Of a stretch of DNA of 36,194 nucleotides, positions 26,109 through 33,458 are shown one piece after another. This stretch comes from Galbibacter marinus. Its GTDB lineage: Bacteria; Bacteroidota; Bacteroidia; Flavobacteriales; Flavobacteriaceae. Under the pieces are notes generated by a model. That model was not told where the DNA came from and did no database searches. It saw only the letters and a program-made list of their open reading frames with translations. The stretch lies in contig NZ_AMSG01000025.1 of assembly GCF_000300875.1 (NCBI RefSeq), positions 1 through 36,194 on the forward strand. Direction: 5' to 3'. The position numbers were made by a program, and so were the translations under genes. Position 1 is the stretch's first letter, and every line of letters begins with the position of its first letter.

Positions 26109-27419
26109 TCACATGTCCTCTATGGATAAACCAATATATTTGGCTTGATAATCAGAGAATTTGCTTTGAAGTTTCTCGGTTTTTTTCTCCAAAACCCCTA
26201 AGCTGATATTTTTCTTATTCCTCTTTACTTCCCCATAGATGATAGATTTATCGAGTTCATTTAGGGCGACAATATCAATCTCGTTTTGATTACCTTTTTC
26301 CCAGTAGGTACCAATGTTAGAATAATTTCCTTCTTGTTTCATTTTCTCAATAAAATACTTTTCGAGTATGGGGCCGCTAAAAGTGTTGTAATCCCGATTA
26401 ATGATTTTTTTCAAAAAATCAAAGTTTCCAATTTCCACAGCACTCCTGTATTTGTAAATGAACCGAAACCAAAAGTTCAAGAAATTATCTTTGATGTGAT
26501 ACTTAACTGAGCGGCTACTAGGCTTGGCAAAAATTGGCCTAACTTTTGAAATAATTCCGAATTCATTTTCAAGGCGATCAAGGAAGCCACCAACTTGCAT
26601 TTCCATTATGGATTCTATTTCTAAACGAGAGGTTTTAGAGGAAGCAATCAGTGAAAGTATTGAAAAATAATTTCCATATTCCTTTCCAAATTCATCGATT
26701 AGTACATTCCTTCCTTCATCTAAAAAAAGAGAATTGTCGCTTAAGACAACATTCAATATATGATCAATAGAAAACGCATTTTCCTGTACAAGCAGTTCAA
26801 CGTATTTAGCTACGCCTCCTGTAATGAGATAAAAGGCTAGTAAATCTTCATTATTGAACTCCTTGTGGTAGTCTATTAATATTTCTTTGAGGGTAGAAAT
26901 TGTAAATTCTTTCAAATGAATTCTACCAGTAGCTCTGCCAAATAGTGGTTCTTTTGAATGTTCGAATATTCTGCTCATTAATGAATAAACAGAACCGCAC
27001 AATATCAAATTGATTTTGCTTTGGTCTTTTTGACTATCCCAACTATTTTGCATGTCACTATAAATAGAAGGGTTAATGGTTTTGAATTCTTGGAATTCAT
27101 CAATAATCAACGTGAAATGCATTGTTTTGGACAATTCCATTAAATAGCCAAAAACACTTTTGAATGTTTTGAGTTCCCCGAAAATTTCTACTTGGAGTTT
27201 ATTACGAATTTCCTGTACAAACTCTTGACACAATAAAGATTCGTTTTTTTTTGCGACAAAAAAATAGAGCATGGTGTGTTCTTGGTATGCCTTTGCTAGA
27301 AGGCTTGTCTTTCCTATCCTTCTGCGCCCAACAACAAAAGTCATTTGAGCTGCTTGTATAGATTTTTTCTCTATACTATGGAGTAATTTAATTTCCTTTT
27401 CTCGATTGTAAAACTTCAT
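26109..27419 (-). CDS. AAA ATPase with DUF234 nuclease-like C-terminus
   Basis: 436 residues from ATG 27419 (MKFYNREKEIKLLHS); an upstream start would add an odd hydrophobic leader. The N-terminal P-loop domain has Walker A GRRRIGKTS (31-39) and Walker B TLIIDEFQEF (Asp107, Glu108). The STAND-like middle is followed by a helical or winged region (RLEIESIMEMQVGGFLDRLE). The C-terminal DUF234 part carries a restriction-endonuclease-like pattern: NEIDIV (Glu380, Asp382) and GEVK (Glu397, Lys399). Proteins of this type are common in mobile regions of bacteria and archaea, with unknown function. A partial, dead copy lies at 17768-18022 in the same orientation. Confidence 0.88.
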   Translation of the reverse strand: MKFYNREKEIKLLHSIEKKSIQAAQMTFVVGRRRIGKTSLLAKAYQEHTMLYFFVAKKNESLLCQEFVQEIRNKLQVEIFGELKTFKSVFGYLMELSKTMHFTLIIDEFQEFKTINPSIYSDMQNSWDSQKDQSKINLILCGSVYSLMSRIFEHSKEPLFGRATGRIHLKEFTISTLKEILIDYHKEFNNEDLLAFYLITGGVAKYVELLVQENAFSIDHILNVVLSDNSLFLDEGRNVLIDEFGKEYGNYFSILSLIASSKTSRLEIESIMEMQVGGFLDRLENEFGIISKVRPIFAKPSSRSVKYHIKDNFLNFWFRFIYKYRSAVEIGNFDFLKKIINRDYNTFSGPILEKYFIEKMKQEGNYSNIGTYWEKGNQNEIDIVALNELDKSIIYGEVKRNKKNISLGVLEKKTEKLQSKFSDYQAKYIGLSIEDM

Positions 27420-27536
27420 AATTCTTGCATTTATTGCAATGCATATTACTGTAATGGTCATTGCTATAAATCAAAGATAACATAAAATTCAGAAAAAAGC
27501 TAAAAATCATTGTCATACCTTTTTTTACTTTTTGAA

Positions 27537-28182
27537 ATGCAGCAGTTGTCAATGGAATTAGAATTTTCGTTAGATTATTTTATGTCTGATAATTTTGAGA
27601 TTCACCAAGAAATTAATGTGGTGAATATAAAAAATACTACTGTTATTGAGGAGCGAATTGCAGTACCTAGTTTAAAAGTTGATAAGTTTAAAAATGTGTT
27701 ATTATACATTCTAGAAAAATGTGCAGGAAAACCAAATGTTGGAGAAGCAGTTCTTTACAAGCTACTGTATTTCGCTGATTTTAATTATTATGAATTATAT
27801 GAAGGACATTTAAACGGTGCAAAATATAAAAAATTACCTTATGGTCCTGTACCTCAAATATTAAATACAATTATCAATCAAATGGTTGAAAGAGGATTGC
27901 TGAAACGGCTCAAAACTAAATATCACGGTTATCCTCAAACTCGTTATTTGCCATTAGAAAAAGCAAATTTAGATAAGTTAAAAGCAAGTGAAACTGCAAT
28001 TCTGGATCACGTTATTCAGCAAATGAGTGGTTGGTATGCGGCAACAATAAGAAATTACTCTCATAAGGATTTACCCTGGTTAGCTTAAAAAAGAGGGAGA
28101 AGAAATAAATTATGAATTAGCTTTTTATAGAGATGCACCTTATTCCGTGAGAAACTATGGAGATAAAATTGAACAAGAATGA
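27537..28182 (+). pseudogene. Panacea (DUF4065) antitoxin, 5'-truncated and frameshifted
   Basis: Panacea is an antitoxin domain that pairs with many unrelated toxins. Its core is clear: VDKFKNVLLYILEKCAGKPN, VLYKLLYFADFNYYELYEGH and KKLPYGPVPQILNTIINQM. Upstream, MELEFSLDYFMSDNFE resembles the last helix of an Xre-type helix-turn-helix, the rest of which is missing, so the 5' end appears cut near 27530. The frame from ATG 27537 stops at 28086 (DLPWLA then TAA). In the next frame the expected tail resumes (KEGEEINYELAFYRDAPYSV) to a TGA at 28180-28182, so one extra base in an A-run (28087-28092) has broken it. A toxin start overlaps the tail as ATGA. Confidence 0.8.
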
Positions 28183-28304
28183 CTTTTGGAGAATTAACAG
28201 AATTTAAAAACGACTTACAAAAGCTTTTGAAAAAGTACCTATGTTGTAGGGCTCACTTAAAAGGGGGAACTCCCAGATTCTTATACATTGATGTGTCTTC
28301 GTAG
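28179..28304 (+). pseudogene. First codons of the Panacea-partner toxin
   Basis: ATG 28179 overlaps the antitoxin's original stop as ATGA, the usual coupling in such modules. The opening MTFGELTEFKNDLQKLLKKY is basic, helical and resembles the N-terminus of small RelE/HigB-like toxins. After about 20 codons the frame loses this character and ends at TAG 28302. The remainder of the toxin has been lost at a junction near 28240. Too little remains to name the toxin family firmly. Confidence 0.5.
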
Positions 28305-28451
28305 ATTTTTTGTCCAGCTGGTTCTGGACAACGAATGGAAGTTGCCTTCTTGGACTAACTTGGACTTGGGCAGTAAGCGGTAAGACTTGATAATGCCAAT
28401 GGCTTTAGCATTGGATTTTAGGTAATCTGTGCAATTATTGTGTAATGTGTT
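28281..28451 (-). pseudogene. Possible C-terminal remnant of an unknown protein
   Basis: An open frame of 57 codons on the minus strand, closed by TAA at 28281-28283 and opened by a stop at 28452-28454, with no ATG. Its composition is protein-like (DYLKSNAKAIGIIKSYRLLP, LVQEGNFHSLSRTSW) but I do not recognise it. It could be part of whatever replaced the Panacea toxin. Confidence 0.25.
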
Positions 28452-28536
28452 TCAAGGTATAAATGCTCCTTCACTTTTATGTCCACTGGACTTTAAATAG
28501 ATATATCGGATAATACTCTGAGAAATGATTTACTTG

Positions 28537-28923
28537 TTATACAAGTGCTGAAGGGTAATCAATATCTAAAAAGGAACATAATCGCCGAAGATGAATTCTC
28601 CAACGCATACTGGCCATTTGCCAAGAATCCGCCGCGTCAATCGTAACAATATTATCGTGAGAATGCATCATTTTATCTTTACTCACCTTATACTTTCTGT
28701 CAAACCTTAACAACAACAATGGATTATTCAATGCCGTGTCCTCATTATCCAAATCAAAAATATTCTTGTCTTCTTCTTTGTCGAATCTTTTGTGTTTCTC
28801 CAATAGTTGGCTATATAGATCAATTAAAGGATATTCCTTGGTTATATAATGTAAATCATAAATATCCTTTCTGGCCGGCCTACTGGAAGCGCTCATTAAT
28901 TTAAAAAGAGCTATATCCCTCAC
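28537..28923 (-). pseudogene. C-terminal half of an AbiEii/AbiGii-type nucleotidyltransferase toxin
   Basis: The frame opens with SVRDIALFKLMSASSRPARKDIYDLHYI, the DI-x2-FKL and R-x-KD-x-YDL motifs of the DUF1814 (AbiEii) toxin family, whose Lys and Asp belong to its third and fourth conserved motifs. It runs to a stop at 28537. The N-terminal nucleotidyltransferase core (GSxxL and the catalytic Asp pair) is missing; the upstream DNA instead becomes an SNF2 helicase gene on the other strand. The only start is GTG 28923, inside the domain. Not functional as a toxin. Confidence 0.75.
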
Positions 28924-28931
28924 AGAAAATA

Positions 28932-29216
28932 AACGTTGCTGGTAATTCTGGGATCAACCTTACCAATGCCAATTACGTTTTCTTAATGGAACCATGGTGG
29001 AACAAGGCTGTACAGCAACAAGCCATAGATCGAACACACCGCATCGGACAAGATCAAAAGGTCTTTGCGTATAACATGATCTGCAAAGATACCATCGAGG
29101 AAAAGATCATGGCTATACAAGAGCGGAAACAAATTATTTCGGACGAAGTGGTTGCAGATGATGGTAACTTTCTTAAAAGCCTAACTGCAGAAGATATCAC
29201 ATTTTTGTTCGATTAA
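28932..29216 (+). pseudogene. C-terminal end of an SNF2-family helicase
   Basis: Reads INLTNANYVFLMEPWWNKAV, then QQAIDRTHRIGQDQKVFAY and DTIEEKIMAIQERKQ, which are motifs V and VI of SNF2/Rad54-like helicases and the typical end (LTAEDITFLFD). About 95 codons remain of a protein that is usually over 900 residues long. The arginine fingers of motif VI (DRTHRIGQ) are kept, but there is no motor. The 5' side is joined to the AbiEii fragment. ATG 28986 could start a short peptide but is inside the domain. Confidence 0.88.
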
Positions 29217-29327
29217 CACCTGAAATGTAAAATGCTAAAAATGAATAATTAATCGAAGATACATCATTCTGGATGATGTTGACCCCTCTGCAGATTTGGT
29301 TAAAAAGCCCAGGATTATTGCATTTAA

Positions 29328-29377
29328 AAACAATCAAAGCCAACACTAGAATAAAATAGTGTTGGCTTAGATTGTTT
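29328..29377. terminator. Bidirectional terminator at the right end of the island
   Basis: A 21-position stem with one mismatch (29328-29348 with 29357-29377) and an eight-base loop, A-rich before and T-rich after (GCTTTTA). It separates the SNF2 fragment from the convergent Wzc gene. Confidence 0.8.
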
Positions 29378-29414
29378 GCTTTTAATTAAGCTATTGAAAC
29401 TATTGTTTTAACCT

Positions 29415-31763
29415 TTAAGATGGTTGAGTGTACTCATAACCATACTTAATGTATTTCATCTCTACATTATTAAGTAAGAAAGTTGGATTCTTAATCTTTC
29501 CTTCCCTACATAGATTCAAGACACTTTTTAAATCTTGGATCTTCGTATGATTTGATCGTACCATACAAATTGTCATATCCACATGAGGAGATAATTCCAA
29601 AGAATCAGCTACTAACATAAGTGGAGCCGAATCTAATATAATATAGTCATATTCATTCTCTACCTGACTAAAAAATTCATTTAAGGCAGCTCTATCCATT
29701 AGCAACTCCGCAGGATTTGGTGGTATCTGACCAGAGAGAATAATATCCAAGTAATCGTTTTTACATTTGTAAGCTGTGATTTTTGAAATATCTTTTTCTC
29801 CGTTCACTTTAAGGTATTCAACTAACCCTTGGTGTTTGAGATGAACGCCTTCAACTCCTTTGAGGTAATTTGAAACCTGAGGATTTCTTAAATCAATTCC
29901 CAAGAGTAAAGTCTTCTTATTTGCATTTGATAAAATAGTGGCCAAATTAATAGCGGTAAGCGTTTTACCTTCACCTTTTACACTTGAGGTAACTAATATT
30001 TTAGTCGCAGCCTTTGTGTTTTCTTTCTTAATGTATAAAAAGGTCAAATTACTACGAACTACCCTTAGGGCCTCTGCCATAATAGAACGGTCATCATTGC
30101 CAATAATTTTCTGATCTGCGTCTTTAAGATTCGGAAGTTCTCCTAATATCGGAATATCACCAACAATGTTTTCTAAATCTTCCTTGGTTTCAATTTTATT
30201 CTTTAGGAAAAGAAGTAAGAAATAATAAGCGAAGACCAGAAACATCCCTACGAAGCCTGCGCCAGCAGTAAAGAGAATTTTATTTGGAAAGATCGGTTTT
30301 GTAGGAGTGTAAGCCACATCCAAGGTTCTAGCCATAGAAGCCTGAGAAGACATTACTACAGACACTTCTTCCCTTTTTCTAAGTAAGTATAAATAAAGTG
30401 CTTCCTTAATATTTTGTTGACGTTCAATAAAGCGATAATCCTTCTCTTGTTGAGGTATTTCAGTTACCCTATTACTTAAGACGGATTCTTGCGCTCTAAC
30501 ATCTTGAAGTAAGATGTTTAAAGAAGATGTATACATCTTTAAACTCTCGATAATATTAAATTTTATTTTGTTGATTTTAGCATTAAGATCGACTACTACT
30601 GGGTTTTTCTCCGTAGAACTCTCTAGAAGTCGTTCCTTTTCCAAAACCATTGTATTATATTCGTTGATAATGAGATTGATGTCTTCATTTTCAATGCCGA
30701 TATTGGTTGGGATCAAACTATTGCTATTTGTTTGTAACTCCTGAACGATGGATTTAACAAGTTCAATCTTAGTAAGTGTTTCTAATTCTTTTTTCTTTGT
30801 TTCAGAGATATTCTCTACAAATTTTTCTGCTTGAAAAGTGATATCCGTTAATTTGTTGACACTTTTAAAATCTACCTTATTGGTCTCTACTGAATCCAAT
30901 TCTTGGCTGATGATTTTTAGTCGTTTCTCAATAAACCTTGCGGTATTGAGTGAAATAGCGTTTTTGTTTTTGATGGCATTCTTATTGTAAAAAACCACCA
31001 TGCTATTTAAGATATCTTCTGATAACTTCGGTGAGGTACTTTCCATAGCAATAGTAATCACGGAACTATTTTCAATGATTGTGGCGCGGATATTTTTTAA
31101 AAGATGATCAATAACCGATTCCCTGTCTGTTATGGTGACCTCATAGTTATCGGATTCCCCTGCATCATTTTCAATATAAAAATAATTTGGAACCACAGTG
31201 ATATTACAGAACGCTAATGGAATCTTAGTGTTTAAGTCATAGGTTTTCTCCCCATCATCTGATTTTAGGATAAAGGTAGTCCCATCTTCATTGAGTTGTA
31301 TATTAACCGTAGGAACTTCTCCTGAAATAAGGGGTCTTACTTGAGTTGCTTTTACCGTAAAAGGCATGTCACCACTATATATTGGAGTGTTGACCAAAGC
31401 ATCATTGTTGAGGTAACTTACGTTTAAATTTAAACTATCCACAACATTTCCAATAATCCTTCTGGATTTCAAAATTTCTATCTCATTTTGAAGAAAATCT
31501 GAAGTAAGCCCTCCAAATAAATCAATAGACTCAATACCCTGTAATTTGCTAAGGGGATCATTCTGTTGATCCTCTTCTATTAAAATGGTTGTTTTTGTGG
31601 CATATTGATTGGGAAGCAAATTAGATATGAGATACCCTCCAATGGAAAAAAGAACCAAAGCAATGAGTATAAGTTTCCATTTTGATTGGAGTACTCTGAA
31701 CAATTCAGCTAAGTCAATCTCTTCATTTACAAATGAAGTTTGTGTATTGCGATTTTGGGTCAT
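29415..31763 (-). CDS. Wzc-type polysaccharide co-polymerase with tyrosine autokinase domain
   Basis: 782 residues. The N-terminal Wzz part has a first membrane helix (WKLILIALVLFSIGGYLIS, about 29-47), a periplasmic coiled-coil region (about 260-480) with the GNVR-like segment TEIPQQEKDYRFIERQQ, and a second helix near 515 (ILFTAGAGFVGMFLVFAYYF). The cytoplasmic BY-kinase domain has Walker A TSSVKGEGKT (about 592-601), Walker A' LLGIDLRNPQ and Walker B DYIILDSAP (about 702-710). The tail carries four tyrosines (771, 774, 776, 778) for autophosphorylation. It controls chain length and export of capsule or exopolysaccharide, together with the Wza-like protein seven bases upstream. Confidence 0.94.
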   Translation of the reverse strand: MTQNRNTQTSFVNEEIDLAELFRVLQSKWKLILIALVLFSIGGYLISNLLPNQYATKTTILIEEDQQNDPLSKLQGIESIDLFGGLTSDFLQNEIEILKSRRIIGNVVDSLNLNVSYLNNDALVNTPIYSGDMPFTVKATQVRPLISGEVPTVNIQLNEDGTTFILKSDDGEKTYDLNTKIPLAFCNITVVPNYFYIENDAGESDNYEVTITDRESVIDHLLKNIRATIIENSSVITIAMESTSPKLSEDILNSMVVFYNKNAIKNKNAISLNTARFIEKRLKIISQELDSVETNKVDFKSVNKLTDITFQAEKFVENISETKKKELETLTKIELVKSIVQELQTNSNSLIPTNIGIENEDINLIINEYNTMVLEKERLLESSTEKNPVVVDLNAKINKIKFNIIESLKMYTSSLNILLQDVRAQESVLSNRVTEIPQQEKDYRFIERQQNIKEALYLYLLRKREEVSVVMSSQASMARTLDVAYTPTKPIFPNKILFTAGAGFVGMFLVFAYYFLLLFLKNKIETKEDLENIVGDIPILGELPNLKDADQKIIGNDDRSIMAEALRVVRSNLTFLYIKKENTKAATKILVTSSVKGEGKTLTAINLATILSNANKKTLLLGIDLRNPQVSNYLKGVEGVHLKHQGLVEYLKVNGEKDISKITAYKCKNDYLDIILSGQIPPNPAELLMDRAALNEFFSQVENEYDYIILDSAPLMLVADSLELSPHVDMTICMVRSNHTKIQDLKSVLNLCREGKIKNPTFLLNNVEMKYIKYGYEYTQPS

Positions 31764-31770
31764 CTTTTTA

Positions 31771-32541
31771 TTATCTGGTGATTAGTACAATTAATGAAAT
31801 CAAAACAGAGGCAATGGAGATATATACAGGAGTATTCCTGTTATAGGTCGAACTTTGTACCTGGGCTCTATTAGGCTCAACATAAACGATATCGTTCTGT
31901 TGTAAATAAAAGGCAGGAGATTTCATAAAATCAGAATTAGTAAGGTCAATCCTATAGTTCACCTTAGTTGAATCACCTTGGTTCCTAACGACAAGGATAT
32001 TGTTTCTTTTTCCGTATATGGTAAGATCACCTGCTAAACTTAAGGCTTCTAGAACGGTCACCTTTTCATCTTGGACCGTGAAATTACCAGGCTTGGCCAC
32101 TTCTCCTAATACAGAAATGTTATAATTTACAATTCTTAAATTAACGATGGGATTTTTAATATACTCTTTGAGTCTTTCTTCAAGTAACTCAACAGCTTCG
32201 TTTCTTTCCTTACCAGCAATATTTATTGTTCCAAGCACCGGAAAAGAGATGTTCCCTTGATCATTTACAAGATAAGTCTGTAACTGCTGAACAGTATTAA
32301 TCTGTGGACCATTTGGAGTGTAGGTTGGTGTTATTGGTAAATTAAAAGGAGCGGCAGCGGTTGGGTCATCTGCAGAGACCACAATAGTTAAAAGGTCATT
32401 AGGTTTGATTTTTGTCTCATGAACAGAAGCTTGAATCTCACTTTGGGCTGCTGCAATATCCTGCATATACAGAATGTCTTTTTTTGAGGCACATGATGTT
32501 ACTAATACTACTAGTATAAGTATTAAACTGAATCGGAGCAT
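31771..32541 (-). CDS. Wza-type polysaccharide export lipoprotein
   Basis: 256 residues with a lipobox ending at Cys17 (LVVLVTSC). The Poly_export domain (IKPNDLLTIVVSADDP, with VNDQGNISFPVLGTINIAG) is followed by a SLBB domain (ISVLGEVAKPGNFTVQDEK) and a C-terminal membrane helix (VYISIASVLISLIVLI), as in flavobacterial Wza proteins. It forms the outer-membrane channel for capsule or exopolysaccharide. The Wzc gene starts seven bases later. No further polysaccharide genes lie downstream within the window; the operon seems to end with Wzc. Confidence 0.92.
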   Translation of the reverse strand: MLRFSLILILVVLVTSCASKKDILYMQDIAAAQSEIQASVHETKIKPNDLLTIVVSADDPTAAAPFNLPITPTYTPNGPQINTVQQLQTYLVNDQGNISFPVLGTINIAGKERNEAVELLEERLKEYIKNPIVNLRIVNYNISVLGEVAKPGNFTVQDEKVTVLEALSLAGDLTIYGKRNNILVVRNQGDSTKVNYRIDLTNSDFMKSPAFYLQQNDIVYVEPNRAQVQSSTYNRNTPVYISIASVLISLIVLITR

Positions 32542-33458
32542 TTTTGGTTTTATTTGTTGTTGTGGAAATTAATTCCTCAACCGATTATTATTACTTTTTT
32601 TCATCTTAGTGCGTGGCAAGTTAGGGTATTTTTAATTTAATTTAGAACGGGATTCCCTATTAATAGGGTCATTATATTGTTATAGGATCTAATACATAAA
32701 TTAATTATTTCACAACGCATCATATGAAATTTTATTTGTTTCACTGCTGTTTTTTTTACTATTAAATAATAGTGGTCATATTGTAATTAAGGGGGTTCCT
32801 GAGATGATATGGATATAGAAAGACGCTTCTACACATCATTTAGAATTGAAGATATAAGTTTACGCTAGAGGGTTTAGGTTGTACTGTTGATTTTCTGGAG
32901 CGTATATGTTTTTTCATCAATTTTTCTTTTCCTTACAATTCTGTTCTTAACCTTTAAATGCCTTTTTTTAGACGGGTTATTGAACTAATAAATGATATTC
33001 TATATCACACATAAGCTAAACGAAGGAAGCCAAACCATATTGCATTTTTATTTCTTAAAATTGTCTTAAAGATTTAAGATTGACCTATGAATACTAGAAG
33101 TTATAAATTAATGCGGAATAGTACTTTTCTACACAAATTCTATGGAATGACTAGGTTTTGAGGAGCCAGTAAGTGCATTAGAACTCAAGTTTTATGGTTT
33201 TCCTTTTTATAGTGTAGTTCAACTGAAATAAATAGCTAATAGTCGAAAATGGAATTTATATCAATTTATTTGTTAATCTTATTAATATTTTCGCTGGCTG
33301 ATTAAGGAGATTGAGGAGGAATCCTACAAACCAGAATTATGTCAACCTAGTTTTTAGAGCGCAATGGACTATTTTTTCTCATGTTGTTACTTTCTCTTTT
33401 TCTTTTCTCGAACAAGTGATTTTCTAATCTTAAAAATTATAACCAACAAATTATTAAA
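32542..33458. other. Long divergent intergenic region with a 14-bp palindrome
   Basis: 917 bases lie between the Wza gene (minus) and the TPR-AraC regulator (plus), and no gene is evident. A perfect palindrome, CCCTATTAATAGGG, is at 32655-32668, 114 bases upstream of the Wza start. A weaker 6-bp inverted repeat is at 32758-32773. The region probably holds regulatory DNA for one or both genes; a non-coding RNA cannot be excluded. Confidence 0.4.

Noticed and set aside
17768-26483. The ATPase repeats as ends of a composite transposon
   Set aside because: No transposase, terminal inverted repeats or target-site duplication is visible, and the copies are gene fragments of unequal length; they are reported only as direct repeats.
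28986-29216. A short plus-strand gene of 76 codons
   Set aside because: It begins inside helicase motif V; the same frame extends upstream with helicase sequence, so it is the tail of a truncated SNF2 gene and not an independent gene.
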